Below, in pieces: positions 45,736 through 54,542 of a stretch of DNA of 64,000 nucleotides; within the stretch, counting starts at the first letter, position 1, and each line of letters opens with the position of its first letter. A program made the position numbers and the translations under genes. Where the stretch lies: positions 5,704,001 through 5,768,000 of the forward strand of contig NZ_JACHNF010000001.1 of NCBI RefSeq assembly GCF_014205295.1, given 5' to 3'. The notes beneath the pieces were generated by a model. That model was not told the DNA's origin and searched no databases. It saw only the letters and a program-made list of their open reading frames with translations. Origin of the DNA: Kribbella solani (GTDB lineage Bacteria; Actinomycetota; Actinomycetes; Propionibacteriales; Kribbellaceae).

Positions 45736-46149
45736 TCAGGCCAGGCGCTGCTGTTTCAGCCAGATAGTTGCCCGCCGGTTCGAGGCGCGGGAGAGCCAGG
45801 CGTCCTGGATCACCTCGGTCAGCTCCTGGCGGGACAGTTCGCCGAGCCGGCTCGCGCGTACGAGCACGGACGGATGCCCGTCGAAGTGCGGTGTGGTGAA
45901 GAACGGCTTCGACTCGTCCGACACCAAGGCCAGCTTCTCGTCCTCGGATTCGACCCAGATCATGATCACGTCGTCGTACCGCTCCCCGGTCACGTCGTCG
46001 ACGGCGTCCGGCCGGGGCGTACGGAAGAACACGAACGACTTCCCGCCGACCTGGTACACCGGCCGGTCGGTCCCGTCGTCACGTTCCCATTTGGTGACGT
46101 ACGGCATCCCGCCGGCGATCTTGTGTACGTCAGCCACCCGCGCCTTCAT
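45736..46149 (-). CDS. MmcQ/YjbR family protein
   Basis: A 137-residue protein of the MmcQ/YjbR (CyaY-fold) family, with the VYQVGGKSFVFFRT, FTTPHFDGHPSVLVR and DAWLSRASNRR segments. These are described as DNA-binding-like, but function is unclear. It starts 10 bases after the histidine kinase gene and is 21 bases before the next one, so it is probably in the same transcript. Confidence 0.88.
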   Translation of the reverse strand: MKARVADVHKIAGGMPYVTKWERDDGTDRPVYQVGGKSFVFFRTPRPDAVDDVTGERYDDVIMIWVESEDEKLALVSDESKPFFTTPHFDGHPSVLVRASRLGELSRQELTEVIQDAWLSRASNRRATIWLKQQRLA

Positions 46150-46159
46150 GTCAGACAGG

Positions 46160-48019
46160 TTAGTCAGCCGGAATCCACACCGTGAAGGTCGATCCGGAAC
46201 CGACGACGCTGGTGACGGTGATGCGCCCGTCGTGCGCCTCGATCAGATGTTTGGTGATCGCCAGACCAAGTCCACTGCCCCCGGTACTGCGGGTACGCGA
46301 CTGATCCGCCCGGTAGAACCGATCGAACAGATGCGGCAGATGTTCTTCCGCGATCCCGGTCCCGTTGTCGGTGACGGTGAGTTTGTACCCGTCGTCGACC
46401 AGCCGTACGCCGACGACAACCTGCCCGCCGGGCGTGTACCGGATCGCGTTCGAGACCAGATTCCCCAACGCCTGCCGAATCCGCGCGCCGTCCACAACCG
46501 CAATCGCCGGCGCGACAGCTGTCGACGTGAGACTGACAGCAGCAGCGTCCGCAGCCGGTCGATGCGCCGAAACCACCTGATTGGCCAGTTCGGTCAGATC
46601 CCGCGGCGCCGGATGCAGGCGCAGCATGCCCGCGTCGGCGAGGGCGAGATCCTGCAGATCGGCGACGAGATGTTCGAGCAGCGCGGTCTCTTCGAGCAGC
46701 GAGCTGACGAGTTCGCGATCGAGCGGTACGACGCCGTCCTCGGACGCGACCAGGTACCCCTTGATGTTGGCCAGCGGCGTACGCAGCTCATGCGCTACGT
46801 CGCTGACCATCGCCTTGCGCTGGAAGTCGTGCCGCTGGATCGATTCGGCCATGTCGTTGAACGCGTTCCCGAGCCGCGCGACCTCGTCCTTCCCGCTGAC
46901 CGGGACCCGCGCCGCGTGATCGCCGTTGCGCATCCGCTGCGCGGCGCCGGTGAGCGCGACGATCGGCCGGACCAGGCGGCGGCCGGCGAAGATCATCACC
47001 AGCGCGGCGATCAGCAGTACGCCGAGGGCGGTCGCGGCCGTACGCAGCAGTCCTTCGCCGGAGAACACGTCGAACGTGCTCTTCGCCCCGAGGTACAGCT
47101 TGGCCGGCGGCGCGACGTACGGCGTCAGTGCCTGCACCCGGGCCTGCGTGGCGCACTCCATGAACCGCGCGGAAGCCGTGCCGTCGTCCTTCGGCTGGAC
47201 CGACTTGATCCCGTCGTAGTCGGTGAGGTCGTACTTGACCCCGGCCTTGTCCAGACAGTCGGTGGCCCGCCGGATCTCGTCGTCGTTGACGATCTTCGCC
47301 TTCGCGCTCGGCGCGTTCAGCCCGGCCGGCATGCAGTTGTCCGGATTCGCCCGCACCAAGGGCTTCTCCAGCTTCTTCACGTTTGCGGTCGACCCGGCCG
47401 ATTCGACCATCACCTGCGGGATCCGGTCGGTTGTGGACACGCTCGCGGACTGTCCCTTCGCGGCGTAGCAGGCGACCGCCTTCTTGGCCAGCGCATCGCG
47501 GGCGCGCTTCTCCTCGTCGGTCATGCCCCAGCCCGGGTACATCATGAACGGGGTTCCGATCACCGGCGACACCGTCGCGTACCCCTCGACCTTGCCGAAC
47601 GCGACGGTCTTCCGGGCCGCGTACACGGTCGTCGTGCCGGCCAGTGTCGCGGACCCGTCGTTCCGCGCGTCGATGGTTGCCGCCGGCACCGACGGGAGTT
47701 CGGGCGCGGCGCCGAGGATCCGGGCCGAGTCCGTGATCACCGTGCCGTCCTCGGCCGTGACCGCGATCCGGCGGCCGAGCTTGTCGGCCAGGTCGTGCAC
47801 AAGTTTGTCCACACCCGACCAGCCCGGATGCTCCGAGGCGTACTTCGACAGCTCGCCGTAGATCTCGCCGTCCACCTGGAGCTGCCCGGTGTTCAGGTCG
47901 ATCTCGCCCTGCAACTTCTCCGACGTGCTGTACGTGGCGATCACCGCGGTCGCGATCACCGCGCCGAGCGCGACCGCGAGCGACAATCCGAGGAACCGGA
48001 TCAGCACGCTACGACGCAT
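46160..48019 (-). CDS. Sensor histidine kinase
   Basis: A 619-residue kinase: helix near residues 7-30, a long extracytoplasmic sensor (about 31-320) with four Cys, a second helix, HAMP, then HisKA with MVSDVAHELRTPLANIKGY (phosphorylated His) and an ATPase domain (NAIRYTPGG, DNGTGI, GLGLAI). The sensor contains TDCLDKAGVKY and MECATQA motifs like those of the divergent lipoprotein. The ATG overlaps the response regulator's 3' end by 11 bases. A perfect DnaA box (TTGTCCACA) is at 47805-47813. Confidence 0.93.
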   Translation of the reverse strand: MRRSVLIRFLGLSLAVALGAVIATAVIATYSTSEKLQGEIDLNTGQLQVDGEIYGELSKYASEHPGWSGVDKLVHDLADKLGRRIAVTAEDGTVITDSARILGAAPELPSVPAATIDARNDGSATLAGTTTVYAARKTVAFGKVEGYATVSPVIGTPFMMYPGWGMTDEEKRARDALAKKAVACYAAKGQSASVSTTDRIPQVMVESAGSTANVKKLEKPLVRANPDNCMPAGLNAPSAKAKIVNDDEIRRATDCLDKAGVKYDLTDYDGIKSVQPKDDGTASARFMECATQARVQALTPYVAPPAKLYLGAKSTFDVFSGEGLLRTAATALGVLLIAALVMIFAGRRLVRPIVALTGAAQRMRNGDHAARVPVSGKDEVARLGNAFNDMAESIQRHDFQRKAMVSDVAHELRTPLANIKGYLVASEDGVVPLDRELVSSLLEETALLEHLVADLQDLALADAGMLRLHPAPRDLTELANQVVSAHRPAADAAAVSLTSTAVAPAIAVVDGARIRQALGNLVSNAIRYTPGGQVVVGVRLVDDGYKLTVTDNGTGIAEEHLPHLFDRFYRADQSRTRSTGGSGLGLAITKHLIEAHDGRITVTSVVGSGSTFTVWIPAD

Positions 48020-48722
48020 GGTCGGCCGCCAGCTTGTCGGCGAGCTTGTACCCGACGCCGTAAACGGTCTTCAGGTACGCCGGCTCGCCCGGCGACGGCT
48101 CGATCTTCTTCCGGAGGTTCATCATGTGGACGTCGACGGTCCGGTCGAACACGTAGTGGTCGAAGCCGAACGCGTGCTCCAGCAGTTGCTGCCGCGAGAA
48201 CGCCCGCCCGGGGGAAGCGGCCAGACAGGCGAGGATCTTGAACTCCGCCGGGGTCAGGTCGATCAGCTCCCCGGCCACCCGCACCTCGTGCCGGCCCGGG
48301 TCGATCTCCAGCGCACCGACCCGGTACACCTCGCCCTCGCCGCGGACTCTCGTCCGGCGCAACACGGTGCGGACCCGGGCGACCAGCTCCCGCGGGTTGT
48401 ACGGCTTGGTCAGGTAGTCGTCCGCGCCCAGGTCGAGCCCGAGCAGCAGGTCGTCCTCGGTGGACCGGGCGGTCAGCATGATGATCGGCAGGCCGGCGCC
48501 GTTCGAGGCGTCGGCGCGCAGTACGCGGCACACGTCCAGGCCGTCCACCTTGGGCATCATCACGTCGAGTACGAGCAGGTCGGGGCTGCGCCGGCGGGCC
48601 TCGTCGATGGCGGCCCGGCCATCGTGCACGACGACGGTCAGGTGCCCTTCGCGTTCGAGGTACCGCCGGATCAGATCCGCCTGTTTGAGGTCGTCTTCGG
48701 CGACCAGGATCCGCGCTGGCAT
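48009..48722 (-). CDS. OmpR/PhoB family response regulator
   Basis: A 237-residue regulator. The receiver domain has ILVAEDD, the phosphoacceptor Asp in LLVLDVMMPK and the Lys in DYLTKPYNP. A winged-helix output domain (LTPAEFKILACLAASPGRAFSR, then VDVHMMNLRKKIE) follows. I start at ATG 48722; a GTG and a TTG lie just upstream. The gene is co-transcribed with the kinase. Direct repeats with 11-base spacing in the divergent promoter gap are candidate binding sites. Confidence 0.93.
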   Translation of the reverse strand: MPARILVAEDDLKQADLIRRYLEREGHLTVVVHDGRAAIDEARRRSPDLLVLDVMMPKVDGLDVCRVLRADASNGAGLPIIMLTARSTEDDLLLGLDLGADDYLTKPYNPRELVARVRTVLRRTRVRGEGEVYRVGALEIDPGRHEVRVAGELIDLTPAEFKILACLAASPGRAFSRQQLLEHAFGFDHYVFDRTVDVHMMNLRKKIEPSPGEPAYLKTVYGVGYKLADKLAADHAS

Positions 48723-48744
48723 ACGCACCAATGTCGCCGAAGAT

Positions 48745-48812
48745 GATGAGAATCCGATGAAGATCGGCTGAGAGCATCAGGTGCAAACCGGTCCTTCACA
48801 GGTTCTTCACGG
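48745..48812. promoter_or_regulatory. Direct repeats with 11-base pitch between regulator and lipoprotein genes
   Basis: GATGAG/GATGAA occur at 48745 and 48756, and CTTCACAG/CTTCACGG at 48794 and 48805; both pairs have exactly 11-base spacing. OmpR/PhoB-type regulators bind such repeats. A third variant CTTGACGG is at 48814. Confidence 0.45.
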
Positions 48813-48835
48813 CCTTGACGGCACGCTCGGCTGCC

Positions 48836-49906
48836 ATGGGAATGACACGGAAAGCACCGGCCGGTGCGCTCGCGGTTATCGCCGTCCTGGCGCTGGCCGC
48901 GTGTGGCAACGGCAACGACCCCGCCCCGGTGGGCGGCGACAAGAAGAGTGAGAAGAGCCCGCTCGCGGAGTACATGGGCGACGGTTTCGCCACCGTGTCC
49001 GGCGGCGGCGCATTCGTGTCCGCGACTCGGTTGGGTGGCGGCAAGCAGCCGAGTGAGGAGGATCTGGCCAAGCAGCGCAAGGTCGAGGACGCGACCGTCG
49101 CCTGCATGAAGAACGCGGGCTTCGAGTACATCGCGGTCGCGCCGGACTCGGCCAAGAAGGGCAAGTTCGACGACGCGTTCAACCTGCCGCCGGACAAGTT
49201 CGCCGAGCAGTACGGGTACGGCATCAGCACGATCGACTGGTCCAAGGCCGGACCGGACGACAGCAGCGACCCGAACAAGAAGATCCGCGACGCACTGTCC
49301 CCGACCGCCCAGAAGGCGTACGACAAGGCGCTGAACGGTGACGGCGGCGGCCCGGCCGGCACGGTCAAGGTCGAAGTAGGTGGCGACGGCCCGTCGAGCA
49401 AGGGTCAGCTGGACCAGGGCTGCCGCGGCAAGGCAGCCGCCGATATCTATGGCAAGGGCGAGGACCGCGAGGCCGATTTCAAGAAGTACGAGAACCTGTT
49501 CAAGGACATCCAGGCGCTGTCCCAGCGGATCGACGCCGATCCGCGCGTGGTCGACGCGACCAAGGCCTGGTCCGACTGCCTCGCCGACGCCGGTCAGCCC
49601 GGATTCAAGAAGCTGAACGAGCCGCAGGAGAAGATTCGCAAGGAACTGGACACGCTGACCGGGAACAAGCCGAGCGGGGACGGCCCGATGAAGGTTCAGG
49701 GCCCGCCGTCGTTCGACAAGGTCGACGCCGCGAAGCTCGGTGACCTGCGCAAGGAGGAGATCGCGCTGGCCACCGCCGACCAGAAGTGCAAGGCGTCGAA
49801 GTACAACGAGCCGTACAAGACGGTCCAGTACGAGCTGGAGAAGGAGTTCGTCGCGCAGAACAAGGCGCAGCTGGAGGCGTACCGCGACGGAATGGCGAAC
49901 CGGTGA
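48836..49906 (+). CDS. Lipoprotein with C-x2-3-AG motifs, unknown function
   Basis: A 356-residue protein with a lipoprotein signal (VLALAAC lipobox near residue 25). The mature part is Lys/Asp-rich with four further Cys in similar settings (VACMKNAGFEY, QGCRGKA, SDCLADAG, QKCKAS), probably forming two disulfides. The start is the ATG 48836 or 48842. It opens the operon with an adaptor and ABC transporter, divergent from the two-component genes. Likely a surface sensor or substrate-binding component (inference). Confidence 0.8.
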   Translation: MGMTRKAPAGALAVIAVLALAACGNGNDPAPVGGDKKSEKSPLAEYMGDGFATVSGGGAFVSATRLGGGKQPSEEDLAKQRKVEDATVACMKNAGFEYIAVAPDSAKKGKFDDAFNLPPDKFAEQYGYGISTIDWSKAGPDDSSDPNKKIRDALSPTAQKAYDKALNGDGGGPAGTVKVEVGGDGPSSKGQLDQGCRGKAAADIYGKGEDREADFKKYENLFKDIQALSQRIDADPRVVDATKAWSDCLADAGQPGFKKLNEPQEKIRKELDTLTGNKPSGDGPMKVQGPPSFDKVDAAKLGDLRKEEIALATADQKCKASKYNEPYKTVQYELEKEFVAQNKAQLEAYRDGMANR

Positions 49907-51198
49907 CCTCATCACCCAAGTCCCGGCGCCGGGTCCTGGTCGGGATCTCCGCGATCGCGGCGGCGTCACTCGGCGTCGGCGTGGTCGCGGGCAGCCGGAT
50001 CACCTCGCCGGAGGACGCGGCCGCGAAGACCGCGCCGCCGAGCGCCTCTCAGATCACCGTTCCGGCGGAGAAGAAGGCGCTGTCGAGCAAGGTGGTCGGT
50101 CGTGGGGACGCGTCGTTCGACGGCGCGGTGAACATCCGGGTCGAAACCAGCGGCCTCAAGACACCGGCGATCGTCACCGGAAAGGTGCCGGCCGTTGGTG
50201 CCACCATCACCGAGGGCAAAGCGTTGCTGGAGATCACCGGGCGACCGGTGATCGCGCTCGCCGGTACGTTGCCGATGTACCGCTCGCTCTCGCCCGGCAG
50301 CAAGGGTCCGGACGTACTGCAGTTGGAGCAGACCCTCGACCGGCTCGGCTTCGACCCGGGCAAGGTCGATGAGGAGTACGACGGCGACACGGCCCGCGCG
50401 GTGGAGCGGCTGTACGAAGCGGCCGGGTACGACGCGCCGGCGCCCGACGAGGGTCTCCAGCAGGCCGTGGACGGGGCGAAGAAGAACGTCGACGGGCTGA
50501 AGAAGGCGCTCCGGCAGGCGCAGGTGCAGCTGAAGCAGGCGAAGGCCGCGAAGGCCAAGGACCTGACGGTACAGCAGGGTGCCGTCGACGACGCCGAGGC
50601 GAACCTGGCTGACGGCCGGCAGGCGCTGAACGAGGCCGAGTTCAAGGCGGGTACGCCGCTGCCGGTGTCGGAGATCGTGTACGTGAAGACGCTGCCGCGC
50701 CGGGTCGACAAGGTGAACGTCGAGCGCGGCGGCACGGTGAACGGCGTGGTGATGTCGGCCAGCGGGGCCTCGCTGGTGGTCACGCTCAAGGTCGACGTGC
50801 AGACCGCCGAGCACCTGAAGGCAGGCATGCCGGCGACGCTCACCCTCGGCGACGGCTCGACGGTCGCGGCGAAGGTACGTCGAATGACCCGCAACGGTGA
50901 CAACTACGACGTGGTGGTCGCGCCGAACAAGCTGACCGCAAAGCAGATCGAACAGCTGCGGGACGCGAACGTACGGGTGTCCATTCCGGTCAAGAGCACC
51001 ACTGGAAAGGTGCTTGCCGTACCGATCGCCGCGGTGTCGTCAGGCTCCGACGGCGGCGCGCGGGTCGAGGTACTGCGGAACGGGAAGATCGAGCTCGTAC
51101 CGGTCAAGGTCGGACTGTCCGCGGACGGGTACGCCCAGGTCACGCCCACCGGCGACGCGACCCTGACCGAGGGCGATCAAGTGGTGGTCGGGCGATGA
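49903..51198 (+). CDS. HlyD/MacA-like adaptor with peptidoglycan-binding motif
   Basis: A 431-residue protein with a signal/anchor (VLVGISAIAAASLGVGVVAG), a biotinyl-lipoyl-like region, an embedded PG_binding_1 domain (GPDVLQLEQTLDRLGFDPG), a Lys/Ala coiled coil (GAKKNVDGLKKALRQAQVQL) and beta-rich C-terminal domains. It resembles adaptors in Gram-positive MacB-type systems. GTG start overlaps the lipoprotein stop (GTGA), and its stop overlaps the ATP-binding gene start. Confidence 0.85.
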   Translation: MTSSPKSRRRVLVGISAIAAASLGVGVVAGSRITSPEDAAAKTAPPSASQITVPAEKKALSSKVVGRGDASFDGAVNIRVETSGLKTPAIVTGKVPAVGATITEGKALLEITGRPVIALAGTLPMYRSLSPGSKGPDVLQLEQTLDRLGFDPGKVDEEYDGDTARAVERLYEAAGYDAPAPDEGLQQAVDGAKKNVDGLKKALRQAQVQLKQAKAAKAKDLTVQQGAVDDAEANLADGRQALNEAEFKAGTPLPVSEIVYVKTLPRRVDKVNVERGGTVNGVVMSASGASLVVTLKVDVQTAEHLKAGMPATLTLGDGSTVAAKVRRMTRNGDNYDVVVAPNKLTAKQIEQLRDANVRVSIPVKSTTGKVLAVPIAAVSSGSDGGARVEVLRNGKIELVPVKVGLSADGYAQVTPTGDATLTEGDQVVVGR

Positions 51199-51890
51199 CC
51201 GGCGCCGTCGGGGTCGCGCTGCCGGCGCCGGTCGTGGAGATGATCGGCGTCCGGCGGTTCTTCCCGGGGCCGCCCGAGGTGGAGGCGATCCGGGACGTCG
51301 ATCTGACCATCCGGCAGGGCGAGTACCTGTCGATCGTCGGACCGTCCGGGTCCGGGAAGTCGACCCTGCTGCACCTGCTCGGGCTGCTGGACAACCCGAG
51401 CGACGGGACGTACCGGCTGGACGGCGTGGACACGATGAGTCTGCGCGAACGTCGTCGGGCCGTACTGCGCGGCGAGCGGATCGGGTTCGTCTTCCAGTCC
51501 TTCCATCTGCTCAACCACCGGACCGTACTGGAGAACGTCGCGCTCTCGATGGTGTACGTCGGCGTACCGCGGAAGGAGCGCGTCGCCCGGGCGCGAGTCG
51601 CACTGGAGCGAGTCGGGCTCGGGCACCGGATGGAGTTCGGGCCGGCCACCCTGTCCGGCGGTGAGCGGCAGCGGGTCGCGATCGCCCGCGCGCTGGTCGC
51701 GGAGCCCAGTCTGCTGCTCGCCGACGAACCCACCGGAAACCTGGACACCACCAACGCGGAGGCGATCCTCGAAGTGTTCGACGAGTTGCACCGGGACGGA
51801 ATGACGCTGGCCGTCATCACCCATGACGAACATGTCAGCGCGCGGGCCCAGCGCCGGGTTCGCATCGTCGACGGGACGCTCCAGTGGTGA
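51195..51890 (+). CDS. ABC transporter ATP-binding protein (MacB/LolD type)
   Basis: A 231-residue ATPase with Walker A GPSGSGKS, Q-loop FVFQSFHLL, signature LSGGERQRVAIARAL and Walker B LLLADEPTGNLD. This class pairs with FtsX-like permeases that move envelope compounds by mechanotransmission. Overlaps both neighbours by a few bases. Confidence 0.95.
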   Translation: MTGAVGVALPAPVVEMIGVRRFFPGPPEVEAIRDVDLTIRQGEYLSIVGPSGSGKSTLLHLLGLLDNPSDGTYRLDGVDTMSLRERRRAVLRGERIGFVFQSFHLLNHRTVLENVALSMVYVGVPRKERVARARVALERVGLGHRMEFGPATLSGGERQRVAIARALVAEPSLLLADEPTGNLDTTNAEAILEVFDELHRDGMTLAVITHDEHVSARAQRRVRIVDGTLQW

Positions 51891-53275
51891 ACCCCCCAGC
51901 AGGCCCCCCGGAAGATCCCGCCGGCGGGCCGTCCACCTCTCCGCCCGGACCTGACTGGTTCGGCCCGGAGCCGGAGGCGCCGCCCGCCCACGCGGCGTCT
52001 CCACGGTCCCGCCGCCGCGGATTACTGCGCCGTGCTTCCGAGCGGTTCCGCGGCGGCGGGTCCCGACTTCGCACCGGACCCGCCTTGCGAGACGTACTGG
52101 ACGAGGCGCTGGCGGGCGTCGCCGCGCGGCCGACCCGGCTGGTGCTGACAACGCTCGGCACCGTACTCGGCGTGGCCGCACTGGTCGGGACCGTCGGACT
52201 GGGACAGACCGCGGGCGGCCAGATCACCCAGAAGTTCGATCTGGCGGTGGCGACGCGCGTCGTCGTATCGCCGGACGACAAAGGCGGTGACGACAAGGAG
52301 GCGGCCACCGTACTGCCCTGGGACGCGGCGGACCGGATCGCCCGGCTGAACGGTGTGGAAGCCGCCGGCACGGTCAGCGCGGTCGACGTCGGATCGGACC
52401 TGGTCCAGTCGGTCGCGGGGCTCGGTGACCAGAGCGAAGGCCAGGCGCTGAAGGTGATGGCCGGTTCGGCCGGGCTGTGGGACGCCGTCCGGGCGACTCT
52501 CGCCACCGGGCGGTTCTTCGACGCCGGGCACGACCAGCGCGGCGACAAGGTCGTTGTCCTCGGCAAGCATGCCGCCGAGCGGCTCGGCATCAACCGGGTC
52601 GACGGGCAGCCGGCCGTGTTCATCGGCGACCAGCCCTACACGGTCATCGGCATCCTCGACTCGGTCGCCGGCCGGGCCGAGCTGAACGACGCGGTGATCA
52701 TGCCGAACGGTACGGCCCGGACCGGGTACGGCCTGGAGTCACCGGACGCGGTCGAGATCCGGACCGCCGTCGGCGCGGCCCAGTTGATCGCCAAGCAGGC
52801 ACCGATCGCGATCGACCCGAACAACCCGAGCACCCTGCGGGTCGACGCGCCGCCGAAACAAGGCGCCGTACGAGAGGGCGTCCAGGCGGACCTGAACGCA
52901 CTGTTCCTGCTGCTCGGGGCGGTCGCGCTGCTCGTCGGTGGGCTCGGAATCGCGAACGTGACCCTGCTGTCCGTACTGGAACGGGTCGGGGAGATCGGGT
53001 TGCGCCGGGCGCTCGGAGCGGCGCGAAGACATATCGCGCTGCAGTTCCTGGTGGAGAGCGTGATCGTCGGCTTCCTCGGCGGACTGCTGGGTACGGCGGT
53101 CGGCGTCATCCTCACCGTCGGGGTGTCCTTCGTACGGGACTGGACACCGATCCTGGACAACCGGTTGGCGTTCGGTTCACCCCTGCTGGGTGCGGTCATC
53201 GGCCTGATCGCCGGCACGTACCCCGCCTGGAAGGCCTCCGCCATTCAGCCCATCACCGCGTTGCGCGGCGCGTGA
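51887..53275 (+). CDS. FtsX-like ABC transporter permease (MacB type)
   Basis: A 462-residue permease with a Pro-rich cytoplasmic N-terminus, a first transmembrane helix near residues 85-105, a large extracytoplasmic MacB-PCD domain, and three C-terminal helices (LLLGAVALLVGGLGIANVTLLSV, then EIGLRRALGA and a final YPAWKASAIQPITALRG). The GTG overlaps the ATPase stop. The last 99 bases overlap the 3' end of the convergent MFS gene. Confidence 0.92.
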   Translation: MNPPAGPPEDPAGGPSTSPPGPDWFGPEPEAPPAHAASPRSRRRGLLRRASERFRGGGSRLRTGPALRDVLDEALAGVAARPTRLVLTTLGTVLGVAALVGTVGLGQTAGGQITQKFDLAVATRVVVSPDDKGGDDKEAATVLPWDAADRIARLNGVEAAGTVSAVDVGSDLVQSVAGLGDQSEGQALKVMAGSAGLWDAVRATLATGRFFDAGHDQRGDKVVVLGKHAAERLGINRVDGQPAVFIGDQPYTVIGILDSVAGRAELNDAVIMPNGTARTGYGLESPDAVEIRTAVGAAQLIAKQAPIAIDPNNPSTLRVDAPPKQGAVREGVQADLNALFLLLGAVALLVGGLGIANVTLLSVLERVGEIGLRRALGAARRHIALQFLVESVIVGFLGGLLGTAVGVILTVGVSFVRDWTPILDNRLAFGSPLLGAVIGLIAGTYPAWKASAIQPITALRGA

Positions 53276-54526
53276 GCTGAGCCGTCCGTACACCAGGCCG
53301 GAACCGGCGAAGCCGAGCACGATCAGTGCCAGCACCGGGTAGGACTTCCCGTTGTCGGGCAGGATCGTCGCGCCGAGCGCCGCCGCGGAGACCTGCCCGA
53401 CGTTGAAGATCATGTCGTACAGCGCGAACACCCGGCCGCGGTACACGTCGTCGACACCCGTCTGGACGAGGGTGTCGACGCTGATCTTGATGCCTTGCGC
53501 GCAGATACCGGTGAGGAAGCCGCCGATCACCAGCGCGGGTTTCGTGTACAGGCCGATCGGCACGATCGTCACCACGGCCGCGACGAAGAACAGCACCGTG
53601 ATCCAGCGCCGCAGCGACAGCACCCGCGTACCCCAGGGGGTGATCAACGCGGCGACGAACAGCCCGGCGCCGACCGCGCCGGTCGCGATCGCCAGTGCGC
53701 CGAAGGCCTGATCGAGCTGACCGGGACCGTAGAAGTAGTTGCGGTACAGCAGGATCATCGCGACCGTCATCAGGCCGAAGAAGAACCGCAGCGAGCCGAT
53801 CGCGGCCAGTCCCAGCGCCGGCTGCTTGCGCTCCCGCAGGTGCCGCCCGCCGTCGACCAGGCCGGTCGCGATCGTCCGCACCGCGGCGAGGATCCCCGGC
53901 TCGTCACCGCGCAGGTCAGGGCCGAGCTGGTCGCGGCGCAGCCTCAGCGCGAGCAGGGCTGCCGCGACGTAGATGACGACCGTCAGGCCGAGGACGGACA
54001 GATCGGAGTCGACCAGCAGTTTCACGCCGGCGCCGATCCCGCCGCCGACCAGGAAGGCCGCCGTGCCGGAGGTCGGGGTTACGGCGTTGGCCATCACCAG
54101 CTCGTCGCGCTCGACCACGTGCGGCAGACCGGCGGAGAGCCCGGAGAGCAGGAAGCGGTTCACGCCGAGGGTGAGGAGGACCGCGAGGTAGAACAGCACG
54201 CCCGCGTTGCCGGCGGCGACGATCGCGCCGACACCGATCACGAGTACGGCCCGGGTCAGGTTCGCCCCGAAGAGGATCTGGCGACGGGACCAACGATCCA
54301 GCAGTACGCCGGTGAACGGGCCGAGGATCGAGTACGGCAACAGGGCGACCGCGAACAACCCCGCGATCGCGGCCGCGTCCGGCGCTCGTTCCGGCGAGAA
54401 CAGCACGTACGACGCCAGCGCGACCTGGAATACGCCGTCACCACACTGCGACGTCAGCCGGACCGCGAACAGCCGCCGGAAATCCCGGCGCCGCAGCAAC
54501 GTCCCCAGATCCCGGATGAACCGCAC
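53177..54526 (-). CDS. MFS transporter
   Basis: A 449-residue exporter-like protein with about 12 hydrophobic helices and the loop motif DRWSRRQILFGANLTRA between helices 2 and 3. The first helix starts after FRRLFAVRLTSQCGDG. The GTG at 54526 follows a TACAGT -10-like element by six bases, suggesting a leaderless mRNA. The final 33 codons lie antisense to the end of the permease gene. Confidence 0.88.
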   Translation of the reverse strand: MRFIRDLGTLLRRRDFRRLFAVRLTSQCGDGVFQVALASYVLFSPERAPDAAAIAGLFAVALLPYSILGPFTGVLLDRWSRRQILFGANLTRAVLVIGVGAIVAAGNAGVLFYLAVLLTLGVNRFLLSGLSAGLPHVVERDELVMANAVTPTSGTAAFLVGGGIGAGVKLLVDSDLSVLGLTVVIYVAAALLALRLRRDQLGPDLRGDEPGILAAVRTIATGLVDGGRHLRERKQPALGLAAIGSLRFFFGLMTVAMILLYRNYFYGPGQLDQAFGALAIATGAVGAGLFVAALITPWGTRVLSLRRWITVLFFVAAVVTIVPIGLYTKPALVIGGFLTGICAQGIKISVDTLVQTGVDDVYRGRVFALYDMIFNVGQVSAAALGATILPDNGKSYPVLALIVLGFAGSGLVYGRLSSRAAQRGDGLNGGGLPGGVRAGDQADDRTQQG

Positions 54527-54542
54527 GCCTGCACTGTAACCG

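Noticed and set aside
47805-47813. Isolated perfect TTGTCCACA in the kinase gene, and a near match in murJ (31951-31959)
   Set aside because: Single boxes; about 0.15 perfect copies are expected by chance, so not treated as functional alone.
45554-48241. An 895-codon rightward open frame opposite the two-component genes
   Set aside because: Arg/Asp-rich antisense translation, no domains; the minus-strand kinase is certain.
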